Positions 37,098 through 46,313 of a DNA stretch of 64,000 bases are shown here, piece by piece. The stretch comes from Ruegeria arenilitoris (GTDB lineage Bacteria; Pseudomonadota; Alphaproteobacteria; Rhodobacterales; Rhodobacteraceae). Every line of letters begins with the position of its first letter. Position 1 is the stretch's first letter. The notes beneath the pieces are model-generated. The model was not told the DNA's origin. It did no database searches and saw only the letters and a program-made list of their open reading frames with translations. The DNA lies in NCBI RefSeq assembly GCF_013035425.1, contig NZ_WQHX01000001.1, positions 310,001 to 374,000 on the forward strand, written 5' to 3'. The translations under genes were made by a program, and so were the position numbers.

Positions 37098-38324
37098 CTA
37101 ATTGAAGACCAATGCTTTTACCGGCAGTAATATGGCCTGGGCGCGCAAGACAATTGCATTTGCAATTCCCATTCCGTCGACGATCCGTGCGACGAAAGCT
37201 GATAGCCCAGTGATTTCGCCGGCCTCGATTTCTTTCGCGCGGCTAGTATAGGCAAAGCCGACACAAGCACTGCCTGGTGGGATATCTTCTAAATGTTTTG
37301 GGAAAATTGGCGCCAGGAAGGCCGTTACTGTCCCGGGACGAGCTCGATCCTGTTGATCCAGCAGCGCGTCCCCAGGTCGAAATTGCCCAGCAGCAATCGC
37401 GCTTTGCACTTCGTCCACCACCATAGGGATTATGGTCAGGGGCTTGGAAGCACAAGTAATTTCAACCAACATTCCGGGTCTGAGTACGCTTGCTGAAATT
37501 TGACCAAAGGCCGCAATAAAACGCCCTTGTCCCGTGACCTCGGGCACCAAAATGCCAGCAGGACGTAAAATTGGGTTAACAATGTCGCCTGACTTCAAGA
37601 GAAATTGAGTGACAGTCCCATCTACCTCTGCGAAAACAGTTGACTTTGATATTTCGTTCTCTGCCTCACTAAGAGCAGCACGCGCGCTTTCAAGCTGCGC
37701 TGGAAGGAGTGTTGTCTGGCGCAGTTTGGCACCGTCGAGCGCCGCAAATGCGGCCGCACGCTGGCTTTGCGCGCCTGAAACGGCTGTTTGCAGTCGTTCC
37801 AATTCCTGCTCGCTTACGACGGTGTCGTTGCGCTCTGCGAGTTCAAGACGTCGCTCCAAGTCATTTTCGGCCTGAGCTAGATCTGCCTCGGTCGCCTCGA
37901 CAAGTGCCGCAGCGCCCGCTACTTCCGTTGCGGCTAAACCCAAGGCTGCCTCAACCTCTTCGATACGACGTTGAGCGGTTACTGCTGCCGCCTCTTGCCG
38001 TGTGGTATCCAATCTGAAAATGGGATCACCGGCTTTGACTGCCGCGTTATTGGCCACGTAAACTTCCGAGACGCGGCCTCCACGGTCGGAGAGAATAGTT
38101 ACAGTACGAAACGCGGCTGAAACGTTTCGAGTAGACGGGTGGAAATAAAAGATCACAGTTATCAACGTGACGGCCAAAATAGCACAAGCGGTCAAACCCC
38201 ATCGTAATTCATACCACACGTTGAAAAGAGTTATTTCGTGACCCCACCTCTTGCCCTGTTTGTAACGCCTGTAAAGGTAATCAGGGACAATTGTGATTAG
38301 CGCAGAGAACACCAACTCAAGCAT
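37098..38324 (-). CDS. YiaV-like HlyD-family membrane fusion protein
   Basis: The 408-residue protein has an N-terminal membrane helix (near residue 50), a lipoyl-like half motif (GGRVSEVYVANNAAVKAGDP), a long coiled coil (about residues 115-240, rich in Ala, Glu and Gln) and a second lipoyl half with VFAEVDGTVTQFLLKSGD. I used the ATG at 38324, seven bases after GGAG; the frame extends further upstream without a ribosome site. It overlaps the preceding DUF3302 gene by eight bases, the same pairing as E. coli yiaV-yiaW. No outer membrane channel gene is adjacent. Confidence 0.85.
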   Translation of the reverse strand: MLELVFSALITIVPDYLYRRYKQGKRWGHEITLFNVWYELRWGLTACAILAVTLITVIFYFHPSTRNVSAAFRTVTILSDRGGRVSEVYVANNAAVKAGDPIFRLDTTRQEAAAVTAQRRIEEVEAALGLAATEVAGAAALVEATEADLAQAENDLERRLELAERNDTVVSEQELERLQTAVSGAQSQRAAAFAALDGAKLRQTTLLPAQLESARAALSEAENEISKSTVFAEVDGTVTQFLLKSGDIVNPILRPAGILVPEVTGQGRFIAAFGQISASVLRPGMLVEITCASKPLTIIPMVVDEVQSAIAAGQFRPGDALLDQQDRARPGTVTAFLAPIFPKHLEDIPPGSACVGFAYTSRAKEIEAGEITGLSAFVARIVDGMGIANAIVLRAQAILLPVKALVFN

Positions 38325-38655
38325 CGTCATTCTCCGAGAGGTCGATTTCGGTCTTGAGTGGGAAAATCTCATGCAAAGGCACCGCCGCAATTAAAATTGC
38401 TGCGATCCAAAAAGCATTGTTCAGAGTGAACAGGGAGATTAAGCCTAGCACACCTACAAGCTGCATTTGAACCTTGTGGGCACCTGCTGCCATACGGTCG
38501 GGAATTGCCTGAACGGTAAAATAGAGCGCGCCGAAACCCAGCAGTATTAAAACGAGCAACACGCCGACAACGATCAGAAACCCGTCGGTCTCGCCCGGAG
38601 GTGTTACCCAAAATGGCAGCGCTGCAATCGCCTCATCAGAAATAGAGCTGTTCAT
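38317..38655 (-). CDS. YiaW-like DUF3302 inner membrane protein
   Basis: The 112-residue protein has two membrane helices (about residues 24-50 and 70-92) and a charged C-terminal tail, the size and layout of DUF3302 proteins such as E. coli YiaW (107 residues). Pairing with a HlyD-type adaptor in the same order supports the assignment. Its function is unknown, though the pair is often annotated as an efflux or envelope system. Confidence 0.75.
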   Translation of the reverse strand: MNSSISDEAIAALPFWVTPPGETDGFLIVVGVLLVLILLGFGALYFTVQAIPDRMAAGAHKVQMQLVGVLGLISLFTLNNAFWIAAILIAAVPLHEIFPLKTEIDLSENDDA

Positions 38656-39117
38656 TTGAACCTCATGTTTCTTAATGATCTGCTACAAGGATAACCGATT
38701 GAAATCAAAAAGATCAATCTCGCACGAGACTGCGAACAAAGTTCGTAGCAATCTAAGTCGACCAACAACCGATCCGGCGTATCTAAAAATTGAGCTTTCG
38801 CTGCCTTCCAACAAAGAGAAAGTAGATTAATGAGGCCGCTGTGAGTCTAAGCCGGACATTCATCCAAACATCGATAGCATCTGTTTTGCGAACATAGCCG
38901 CCGTCGGTTGCACCACTTCATGCTTGGTCCGCGCGAACGGTCGCCTAGCGTAAACACCGACTTTTGACCCTTACTTTCGCTGACTCATGGTCCCGGAGGC
39001 AAGTTTGGCAGCCACGTCCAGGTCGGACAAGTCCACGCTTCAGAACTGTCTGGGCTTTGTTTGTTTGAGATTTGCGCGGCCGAAGGGCACAATCAAATGA
39101 TAAAGCGGAGAGCAAAC
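38656..39117. other. Divergent intergenic region without recognisable gene
   Basis: It separates the YiaW-like gene and the FMN oxidase gene. Short frames on both strands have no support. Around 38935-39000 the sequence resembles the degenerate GC-rich spacers seen elsewhere in this window. Confidence 0.4.
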
Positions 39118-39756
39118 ATGCCCTACGAACCTCAAGACGTAGTAACGACCGAAGAAGAACTGCGAACAATCGTGCCCAACCCGCCTAGTGGAACGCAGGA
39201 CGTCAAAATAATTGACCATATAGACAAGCACTGCCGAGTCTGGATCGAACGATCACCGTTTCTTGTTTTAGCAACATCGGACTCGACAGGTCGGCTCGAT
39301 TGTTCGCCTAAAGGCGACCCGGCTGGCTTTGTTAAGGTTATCGACGAAAAAACTCTCGCGATCCCGGATCGCCCCGGCAACCGCCGCTTTGATGGGTTCA
39401 TCAATATTATGCAAACCGGTCGCGTTGGACTCATCTTTTTCGTTCCAAACCGCAATGAAACAGTTCGTGTGAATGGCACTGCACAAGTGGTACGGGATCA
39501 GCCTTTATTAGAAAGTATGGCAATCAATGGCCGAGTACCGGAACTGGCGGTTCTCGTAAGCGTGGAAGAAGCCTTTTATCACTGCGGTAAGGCAATAATT
39601 CGGGCGGCGTTGTGGGTTCCCGAAAAGGCGGTGCCAATTGACGGATTGCCAACATATGCGGAAGCCAATGTCGATCATACGGGGCGCGATTATTCATTGG
39701 AACAAGTTACGAAGTGGTTCGATGACAATGAAAAATATCGTCTTTACGACGATTGA
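39118..39756 (+). CDS. Pyridoxamine 5'-phosphate oxidase-family FMN-binding protein
   Basis: The 212-residue protein has a split-barrel flavin-binding fold of the PPOX family (MSMEG_1061-like): SPFLVLATSDSTGRLDCSPKGD, IPDRPGNRRFDGFINI and VGLIFFVPNRNETVRVNGTA. The ATG at 39118 has GGAG seven bases upstream; the frame is open further 5' without a ribosome site. Such proteins reduce or oxidise small substrates with FMN or F420; the substrate is unknown. The gene is monocistronic. Confidence 0.85.
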   Translation: MPYEPQDVVTTEEELRTIVPNPPSGTQDVKIIDHIDKHCRVWIERSPFLVLATSDSTGRLDCSPKGDPAGFVKVIDEKTLAIPDRPGNRRFDGFINIMQTGRVGLIFFVPNRNETVRVNGTAQVVRDQPLLESMAINGRVPELAVLVSVEEAFYHCGKAIIRAALWVPEKAVPIDGLPTYAEANVDHTGRDYSLEQVTKWFDDNEKYRLYDD

Positions 39757-40252
39757 TAGCATTTCCATTAATGGTCGTGCCAACAAGATGCGTCATTAAA
39801 AAAGTTTTTTGGCTGACTAACATGCGAAAAGGGCGTTCTTCTCGCAATCAGAGCAAATACGACTGGCGAGAAGAGTAGATGGCATGCAATTGCGGGTTCC
39901 CGACTCAAACATCGGGCCGAACCAGTTTCATCAATACCGGACGGTTTCATGGCAAACTTCGATGCCACGTTCTTTCACCAGGTCCTCTAAAATTCGAAGC
40001 AATAGTGAGAACCCGACGTGCAGCATCGCAGCCAGGCGAATGTTCCCGGAACTGGTTTCGAAGCAATTGAAGGGTGATCGTTTCGTTCGTCGGTTTAAGC
40101 TTCAAAAGCCCCCTGCCCGCCTCAACACAAGTTCTTCCGACAAGACTGTATCGTGGCCGCAGAGAATTGGAACTTTCATAGACGCTGATGGAATTACGGC
40201 ACTGCGCTTGAAGCGGGTAAATACGCGATGGTGCTGGTTGATCGAGATAGTT
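39757..40252. other. Intergenic region with IS6-type remnant
   Basis: It contains the degenerate transposase fragment at 39895-40070. A forward frame across it (39884-40315) runs antisense into mbfA and is not supported. Confidence 0.5.
39895..40070 (-). pseudogene. IS6-family transposase N-terminal remnant
   Basis: On the reverse strand the translation reads QLLRNQFRE, then after a frameshift IRLAAMLHVGFSLLLRILED, LVKERGIEVCHETVRY, two in-frame TGA codons, and NWFGPMF. This follows the conserved IS6/IS26-type N-terminus (a FPxEIIRxAVxLYxRFxLSxRDVEDLLAERGI-like pattern, then HETVRxWxxRFGP). The catalytic DDE core is absent. The frameshift, stops and truncation show an old, inactive insertion. 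Confidence 0.72.
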
Positions 40253-41230
40253 TCAGCCAGATCCTATCAGAATACCCGCACCAAGAACCAGTCCGCCTCC
40301 CACAACCACTTGTAACGTCGCGCGCCAGAATGGAGTATCCATAAACCGGTTTTGTATCCAAGCGATTGCCCAGAGCTCAAGAAAAACCACAATGATTGCG
40401 ATCGTAGTCGCTGTCCAGAAGTCTGGGATAAGATACGGCAAGGCATGCCCAAGTCCACCAACTGCGGTCATAACGCCGGACGCAACCCCTCGTTTGATCG
40501 GGCTCCCACGACCCGATAGCTGACCATCATCCGAAGCGGCTTCTGTAAAGCCCATAGAGATCCCAGCGCCGATACTGGCAGCAACTCCAACGAGAAAGGT
40601 GGTCCAGGGGTCCTTTGTGGCAAATGCTGTGGCGAAGATCGGCGCCAGCGTCGAAACTGATCCGTCCATCAGGCCAGCAAGCCCCGGTTGCACCCAAGTC
40701 AGAATGAATTGTCGTTTCGCTCTAAAATTTTCCTCATCAAGGGCCTGAGGGGTAAGATGAGCTTCGGCGAGCGCGGCTGCGCTGGTCTCATGCGCTGCTT
40801 CTGCCGCCGCGAGGTCACCTAGCAGTTTCCGCGTGTCCGCGTCCTTCGCTCGTTTCGCCGCTGCAAGGTAGAAATTTTGCGCCTGGATCTCCATGTCTTC
40901 GGCAATCTGTCTAATCCGTTCCAGCGGTAGGTGCTCGGACAACCATACCGGCCGCCTTGCGTAAAAACCTGATACATGCTCGCGTCTGATTAATGGCACC
41001 GTTTCACCGAACCTGGACTTATGCAGATCAATCAGGCGGCGTCGGTGATCGTCTTCTTCGACGGACATCCCATCAAAAACCTTGGCCGTAGCAGGATAAT
41101 CGGACCTCAGCCGCTCGGCGAAGCCTCGGTAGATTTGGGCATCGTCTTCTTCCGAAGAAATTGCCAATCCCAATATCTCGCTTTCAGAAAGATCGGTGAA
41201 CCTTTTCCTGCCACCAAAGAACGACCGCAT
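40253..41230 (-). CDS. mbfA: Membrane-bound ferritin-like iron exporter MbfA
   Basis: The 325-residue protein joins an N-terminal ferritin-like/rubrerythrin domain (metal ligands in [30 protein letters not shown] and AAEAAHE) to a C-terminal VIT1/CCC1 membrane domain (about residues 175-325, [36 protein letters not shown]). This is the MbfA layout known in Bradyrhizobium and Agrobacterium, where it exports iron and protects against iron and peroxide stress. The ATG at 41230 has AGGAGT eight bases upstream; an upstream in-frame start at 41284 lacks one. I saw no clear Irr box upstream. Confidence 0.88.
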   Translation of the reverse strand: MRSFFGGRKRFTDLSESEILGLAISSEEDDAQIYRGFAERLRSDYPATAKVFDGMSVEEDDHRRRLIDLHKSRFGETVPLIRREHVSGFYARRPVWLSEHLPLERIRQIAEDMEIQAQNFYLAAAKRAKDADTRKLLGDLAAAEAAHETSAAALAEAHLTPQALDEENFRAKRQFILTWVQPGLAGLMDGSVSTLAPIFATAFATKDPWTTFLVGVAASIGAGISMGFTEAASDDGQLSGRGSPIKRGVASGVMTAVGGLGHALPYLIPDFWTATTIAIIVVFLELWAIAWIQNRFMDTPFWRATLQVVVGGGLVLGAGILIGSG

Positions 41231-41941
41231 AACGTCACTCCTATCCTCAAACTTGCTTCGAAAATAGAAAATCCAGCCCCGCAATCAAACTGTAAACACT
41301 TTTCTGCCGGAGTTCGAGGAACCGCCAGCTTCGGGCTTAGAACGATCGCCGGAGCTACTTTGCTGGAAGTCTGCTTGTCACTCTGAAGCTGCCCTTGGCG
41401 CATTTCGATTCTATTGGCATTCGCCAACCGCAGTACTTTAAGCCACGCATTTATTGATTTTGTCACACCTCCCTAGGCGGGATTTAATAATATCAATGAC
41501 TTAATACCTGCAGCCGCCGCGCTTTTTTGAAAGTGCTATCCACGTGCTACCTCGTTCTCTGGCCTCACATTGTTCGTAGAGACCCGGACCGAGTTCCTTC
41601 GTGCCGCAGCGAACAGCCGAGGTCAAAATGCTGTCATCAACTTGGAAGCAGCTGACAGATCGGTGGCACATTTCGTCACGCACTATGTCTTGACCCCGCC
41701 CTTGGTGACGCAAAGTCGCAATCCTTTGAAATTCAGCTCCGTGAACTACGTCGTCTTGTCGCCAACAACGTCTTGAGAACCGTACCTGTGAACTTGATAT
41801 GTGGCGGGGTGCTATCCTTGTAATGGCCGCTGCGATAATATGCTCATGTTACGCCTAGCTCATATCAAACCCAACCGAGAAACGCGTAAGCACCTCAAGT
41901 AATTGAGGACAATTCTTGTTTCACTAGTGTTCAGCTGGTGT

Positions 41942-41962
41942 TTTAGTGGTGCCCCCACACGG
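41942..41962 (+). repeat. Left attachment site (21-bp direct repeat of tRNA-Thr 3' end)
   Basis: Twenty-one bases, beginning TTTAGTGGTGCCCCC, match 50400-50420 exactly, where they form the 3' end and downstream edge of the intact tRNA-Thr gene. Here no tRNA body is attached; only a weak T-loop-like stretch (TTTGAACC) follows. It lies 142 bases before the integrase start, as expected for a site-specific integration boundary. Confidence 0.88.
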
Positions 41963-42082
41963 CATTTGAACCCTGCATCACTATACCCCATGACGCATCA
42001 CCTAGGCCGAAATAGCGCGCCTTAATAATGTCTTACCTGTTCCATGATGTAGCACCATGTGCCACTCTATCGCATAAGAAAA

Positions 42083-42101
42083 GGTGGATAGAGGGGTGGA
42101 C
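42083..42101 (+). repeat. Left integrase arm-type repeats
   Basis: GGTGGATAG followed three bases later by GGTGGAC. The pair recurs as GGTGGACAG then GGTGGATAG at 50330-50350 inside the right end. Similar direct repeats near att sites are typical arm-type integrase binding sites. Confidence 0.5.
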
Positions 42102-42103
42102 GC

Positions 42104-43294
42104 TTGGGACGAGGCCAGCACAAGCTGACGGCAATGCAAATCAAAACATTGCCGCCCGGGAAATATAATGACGGGGCCGGTTTATGGCTGCATCGCCGAG
42201 ATGATGGCGGGGCACAGTGGTTCCTACGTGTTACCGTGCACGGTCGCCGCAGAGAGATGGGTCTTGGCTCGGCATCGGAGGTTTCTCTGAAAGAAGCGCG
42301 CCAGTCTGCTGAGCAATGGCGTAGTTATGCGCGGCAGGGCAAAGACCCAATCAAGGAGCGTGAGAAAGAACGCCGAGAAGCCGAGCGCAATCTTAACTGT
42401 CTGGCGGACGTGGCCACGGATGCATTTGAAAGCCGCAAAGCGGAACTGAAAGGCGACGGCAAGGCCGGTCGGTGGTTTTCACCGCTCGAACTTCACGTCT
42501 TGCCGAAGCTGGGCAAAGTTCCCGTCTCAGATATTGATCAGATCGACATACGCGATGCTCTGAAGCCCATCTGGCATTCTAAAGGGGAAACGGCCCGAAA
42601 AGCCCTCAATCGCCTCAGCATCGTCCTCAAGCACGCTGCGGCCCTCGGGCTTGACGTTGATTTGCAGGCGACCGAGAAAGCGAAAGCGTTGCTCGGTAAG
42701 TCCAGGCACAAGCCTCAGCACATTGCCGCCATGCCGTGGATCGAGGTTCCAGAATTCTACCGAACGCTGGAGGTGCCGACGACAAGCAATCTGGCCCTTC
42801 GGATACTGATCTTGACTGCGGTTCGTTCAGGTCCCCTGCGCTTCATGCATTACGATCAGATTGAAGGCGATGTCTGGACCATTCCGGCAGATCAGATGAA
42901 AGGCCGACTAGGCCAAACATCTGACTTCCGCGTACCGCTGTCGAGTGAAGCCTTGCATGTCGTAGACCTTAGCAGACCCTTCAACCGCGATGGCTTTCTC
43001 TTCCCAGGTCTCCGCAAGGGCGTCATTTCCGACATGACCATGAGCCAGCACATGAAAAAGACAGGGCTGGATTATCGCCCGCACGGTTTCCGTTCCAGCC
43101 TCCGCGATTGGCTCGCAGATCGGACCGACACACCGCACGAGATAGCAGAAGCGTGTCTGGCCCATTCCACTGGCAGCCAAGTCGAACGCGCCTATCGACG
43201 GACGGATTATCTCGAACAGCGGCGTGAGATAATGGAGCGCTGGAGCCGGTTCGTAGCTGCCAGCAACCCCGACGCCGAGCACGACGATGGTTAA
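42104..43294 (+). CDS. Tyrosine recombinase / P4-type integrase
   Basis: The 396-residue protein has the P4-like integrase layout: N-terminal DUF4102-like arm-binding domain (LPPGKYNDGAGLWL, GLGSASEVSLKEAR), SAM-like core-binding domain, and a catalytic domain with Arg in LTAVRSGPLRF, HGFR, the second His in CLAHSTGS and the nucleophilic Tyr in AYRRTDYLEQRR. All catalytic residues are present. The start is a TTG at 42104 with AGAGGGG upstream. It lies next to the left attachment repeat and would integrate and excise the island. Confidence 0.9.
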   Translation: MGRGQHKLTAMQIKTLPPGKYNDGAGLWLHRRDDGGAQWFLRVTVHGRRREMGLGSASEVSLKEARQSAEQWRSYARQGKDPIKEREKERREAERNLNCLADVATDAFESRKAELKGDGKAGRWFSPLELHVLPKLGKVPVSDIDQIDIRDALKPIWHSKGETARKALNRLSIVLKHAAALGLDVDLQATEKAKALLGKSRHKPQHIAAMPWIEVPEFYRTLEVPTTSNLALRILILTAVRSGPLRFMHYDQIEGDVWTIPADQMKGRLGQTSDFRVPLSSEALHVVDLSRPFNRDGFLFPGLRKGVISDMTMSQHMKKTGLDYRPHGFRSSLRDWLADRTDTPHEIAEACLAHSTGSQVERAYRRTDYLEQRREIMERWSRFVAASNPDAEHDDG

Positions 43295-43913
43295 AACGAA
43301 TTCGATACCTTCCATGTCTCCTCCAGACGATACCGCCGCCCATATAGAGGCGCTCAGAAAAGCGTTGGACGCCGGGGACATAATTGCACTGATCCAAGCT
43401 GAACAATTCGTCCAAGAGACCGGTATCAATGCTCCGGATTGGGTGCTTAAACCGCTGGAGGATACGATGGTCGGAGTTCTTACGCAGAGGCGTGGGAGCA
43501 AGGGTAAAGGCAATTCTGCATTTGGGAGTTTGCGTAAGTGCCTTGTTCGAACTGTGCGAGCATCTGCATATCACTATGTCCGTGCGTGGCAGAACGACCC
43601 TCACCGCTACTATGATCTGCCAATTCAGACATTCGAACAATGGCGCAAAGAACCAACACTTTGGCAGTCATATCGGAAAGCTAGTGACGCGGCGCGATTG
43701 GCCAGCACAAGTCTGCACAGCACTGAATACCTCGCCAATGCATCGACCGTAAGAAGAGCCGCATATCTTTTTCCATTTCCAATGATGTGGGGGCGCGAAG
43801 AGGCGGAAGCAAAACTCGGCCTGCGGGGACCGAAAGGCATATTCGGGCCGAAGACAGATCAACTAGAGCCGCAAATCGCATCTCTGCTCGCCAAGCGTTC
43901 ACCAAAGGCGTGA
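43287..43913 (+). CDS. Hypothetical island protein
   Basis: I do not recognise this 208-residue protein. It overlaps the end of the integrase gene by eight bases, so the two are likely co-translated. The sequence is hydrophilic and basic, with no membrane segment or signal peptide; the stretch RGSKGKGNSAFGSLRKCLVR is strongly basic and could contact nucleic acid. A downstream Met (43314) is an alternative start. Integrase-linked small genes in such islands often encode recombination directionality or regulatory proteins, but no helix-turn-helix is evident. Confidence 0.55.
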   Translation: MVKTNSIPSMSPPDDTAAHIEALRKALDAGDIIALIQAEQFVQETGINAPDWVLKPLEDTMVGVLTQRRGSKGKGNSAFGSLRKCLVRTVRASAYHYVRAWQNDPHRYYDLPIQTFEQWRKEPTLWQSYRKASDAARLASTSLHSTEYLANASTVRRAAYLFPFPMMWGREEAEAKLGLRGPKGIFGPKTDQLEPQIASLLAKRSPKA

Positions 43914-44071
43914 CATCCGAAACAATCACTCATAATTGGCCTTTTTGTTTCACTATCCTGTCCGGTGCACTCAAGTTCACCGTTTTTGTGCGTGTTAATA
44001 TAGGGTTTTGATGCTTATGCTTTTGTCCTTTCGTGTGCTTCTTTGGTCCAAATCGACCCAGGAGCCACCAA

Positions 44072-44434
44072 ATGCATCTTGCACCAAACCGCTACATCAC
44101 GCTGGACCAACTCAGCGAGAAGCTGGGGGGACGGTCCCGTTCCAGCATCTATCGTGATCTGGAAAACGGCAGCATCGCCGCGCTACCGGGCGGGGTGTTC
44201 GATACACATCCAAGTCCAGATGACCCGGACAATATTCTAATAGTGATATTGCACACATCGTCCTTCAAGGCATCCGCGGAAGAAACATTCGATTTCCTGA
44301 AACTGTCGAAAACGCGCACCGGTTTGTTAAACGACACTCCTCAAAAAGCCCCACGCCTCCTGTCGCACCCAAGTGAAAGCGTTGCTACGTCAAGTCGCTC
44401 GCTAGACGGGCTCGGCACCGGTTTTCGTGGATAG
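44072..44434 (+). CDS. AlpA-like excisionase/regulator with divergent tail
   Basis: The ATG at 44072 is preceded by AGGAG. The first 35 residues (NRYITLDQLSEKLGGRSRSS, then IYRDLENG) match the winged helix-turn-helix of AlpA/MerR-type prophage and island regulators. After this the 120-residue protein no longer follows the usual short AlpA tail and is of low complexity, so the 3' part may be fused or frame-shifted sequence. AlpA proteins activate integrase or excision, which fits the location. Confidence 0.6.
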   Translation: MHLAPNRYITLDQLSEKLGGRSRSSIYRDLENGSIAALPGGVFDTHPSPDDPDNILIVILHTSSFKASAEETFDFLKLSKTRTGLLNDTPQKAPRLLSHPSESVATSSRSLDGLGTGFRG

Positions 44435-44515
44435 AATGCGATAGACTGAGGCGCGCCCGATCCCAAGTCTTTTGGCTATCTCCGTGGCTCCAGACCGGCT
44501 TTTTGGTCCAGTGTC
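44402..44515 (-). pseudogene. Serine recombinase (resolvase/invertase) C-terminal fragment
   Basis: On the reverse strand about 36 codons read TGPKSRSGATEIAKRLGIGR then ASVYRIL and a stop. This is the conserved C-terminal helix-turn-helix of Tn3-type resolvases and DNA invertases (xGRPxxxxATEIAKxLGIGRASVYRxL). The catalytic N-terminal domain is missing. It overlaps the end of the AlpA-like frame on the other strand. It is a scar of an earlier mobile element inside the island. Confidence 0.72.
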
Positions 44516-44943
44516 GAAGTTCGGGCATAGCCGATAAGCATTTTGGCATTCCTGTCTCATATGGCTCTTAAGCAATATGGGACACACTGTCTCGAAAATC
44601 AATACCCACCCTAATGAGACATCCTTTTTACAGATCGCTCCTGTCTCACTAGGGCAAGCCCTATTGGAAATATCATGTAGAAAAGGCTACCCGGACGTTC
44701 ACACAAAACGCAGCGAATGACTTCTTCGAGCCCAAACCAACCGATGCTGCTCGATGCCCCAATGACAGCAATGCGCAGGAAGCGGACTTTGCAAAGTTCA
44801 AGTCGTTTCCCGAGAGCAGACTATCATTCACTGAACGGCATTGGCAAAACTCGTCCCGAGCTACAGTAGCCTTGAGAGCTGGATGCAGCGAGTGCATTCG
44901 GAATTTCCGAGGCCATACTACCGAATGCAGCGCCTTCGCCAAT
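44435..44943. other. Intergenic region with resolvase scar
   Basis: Apart from the resolvase fragment, the reverse frame at 44673-44942 has no start context or similarity that I recognise. It contains phrases such as AGCGGACTTTGC that recur in degenerate form in other spacers. Confidence 0.4.
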
Positions 44944-46254
44944 TCAAAATGTCAGTCGCGCTCGCAACCCAAGAACTGTCACTGCACCGTCGCTTGAGTT
45001 GAACGCCGGATTATCCAGGTATTGTATGCTTGGCGTAATTGCGAAGTTCTGAGCGCCCTGCCAGCGATAGAAAGCTTCGACGGCGACTTGGTCTTCATCT
45101 GAATTCGGTGGGCGGCCCCAACTGGCACCAAGCCCCACTTCACTCGCTCGGAAAACGCCCTTCGTAATACCGGCGGCTGCGTATCTTTGGTACGGTGTGC
45201 TGGCATCTTCGTTTGCCCATGCAAGTCGGGCAAAAGTTCCAATGCGCGAATTTTCGAACGTATAGCTGCCTGTTAGGCCCACACCGTAGTTGTCATCGTC
45301 GGTGTGCCAAAGAGCCACGTGAACGTTGTTGAACAAAAACGAAGCATCGGACACGCTTTGATCGGTCCAACCAAACTCAAGTGCTTTGAAGTAATCGCCG
45401 TCATCAAGAGTATCAAAGCTCAAGCTATCGTATTGTCCATTGGCATCCATGACCATGCCGAGAACATAGAAATTGGTGCGTGGAATACCGATGTACCCAG
45501 AGATTCCAAACGAACCGGCTGACGGATAGCCAATAGTAGGGTTCAAAATAATACTGTTGTTCTGGAATGACGTAAGATTGTCGGAGTATGGCGTAATGTC
45601 GAACTGTGAGAAGGCGCTCATGTAGCCGACATTGACCTCAATTGGTGCATCGCCAGCGTCTAATCGCTGTCGCCATTTCAAAACCGTGATACCCCATTGT
45701 TGATTAGACCAATCTGGTGCGCTTGTTCCGACCCAACCAAAGTTGGCTGCCAGCGCCTCCGGCGGCAAGGCCGTACTAATCCGATGGCGGTTTTCAGCTC
45801 TGAAGTCCAAAGTGCCTTTTCTGGAGGGATCGTGTCGGTTTAACAGGTCCCACGAAAAGAAAGCCCGGAAAATCCCACCAGTTGCGTGAGTGTCACCTAC
45901 AGAATTGTCGGACCACTGCGTGTTGAAGCTGTAATCGAAACCTAGATTGAAGCCGTAACGTTCGGCCAGACGGGCTTTCCAATCCAACCACGGTTTCAGC
46001 GCATTATCGATTGCAGGGAAATCGAATTCGGCCTCTCTGGCTGCTTCAAGTTCCTCCAGCGTTCCCTCTACCGAGGTCGGAGCAGTTGGAATTACCGGTG
46101 CTGAATCGGTGGTGTTTCCAGCATCCTGCGCTCTCAATTCAAAAGGTGAAGCTAACAGAGTAAGTGTGAACAGAGTTAGAAGTGTGAAAATGCGCGAGGA
46201 TGCCACACTTGCACTTTCCGAATTTGGCTCTTGGGTACGTAATAGTTCGGTCAC
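44944..46254 (-). CDS. OprB-family carbohydrate-selective porin
   Basis: The protein of about 436 residues has a signal peptide (hydrophobic IFTLLTLFTLTLLA, cleavage near LRAQDAG) and a beta-barrel C-terminal part ending in an aromatic residue (LGLRARLTF), with OprB-type motifs such as WKARLAERYGFNLGFDYSFN and YRWQGAQNFAITPSIQYL. It should form an outer membrane pore for a small solute. I used the GTG at 46254, which lies after the upstream gene; in-frame starts at 46305 and 46362 overlap that gene's end or lie inside it. It is co-transcribed with the racemase-like gene. Confidence 0.8.
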   Translation of the reverse strand: MTELLRTQEPNSESASVASSRIFTLLTLFTLTLLASPFELRAQDAGNTTDSAPVIPTAPTSVEGTLEELEAAREAEFDFPAIDNALKPWLDWKARLAERYGFNLGFDYSFNTQWSDNSVGDTHATGGIFRAFFSWDLLNRHDPSRKGTLDFRAENRHRISTALPPEALAANFGWVGTSAPDWSNQQWGITVLKWRQRLDAGDAPIEVNVGYMSAFSQFDITPYSDNLTSFQNNSIILNPTIGYPSAGSFGISGYIGIPRTNFYVLGMVMDANGQYDSLSFDTLDDGDYFKALEFGWTDQSVSDASFLFNNVHVALWHTDDDNYGVGLTGSYTFENSRIGTFARLAWANEDASTPYQRYAAAGITKGVFRASEVGLGASWGRPPNSDEDQVAVEAFYRWQGAQNFAITPSIQYLDNPAFNSSDGAVTVLGLRARLTF

Positions 46255-46313
46255 GATCAGATACCTGCTTTTGTACCCAACGACCAAATCGACCGCCGGG
46301 GGCATTTTTTTGA

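Larger units (their letters stand above)
41231..42103. other. Intergenic region containing the left island junction
   Basis: The chromosomal side (41231-41941) shows no convincing gene on either strand. The attachment repeat is at 41942-41962. From there to the integrase the sequence belongs to the island and holds direct repeats of GGTGGATAG type. Confidence 0.5.

Noticed and set aside
39884..40315. Forward 143-codon frame over the IS6 remnant
   Set aside because: The reverse strand carries the transposase similarity, and the frame runs antisense into mbfA.
41942..41990. Second tRNA gene at the left island junction
   Set aside because: Only the 3' 16 bases and a weak T-loop-like stretch are present; no anticodon arm follows.
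44673..44942. Reverse 89-codon frame in the island spacer
   Set aside because: No ribosome site or family, and phrases in it recur as degenerate sequence in other spacers.
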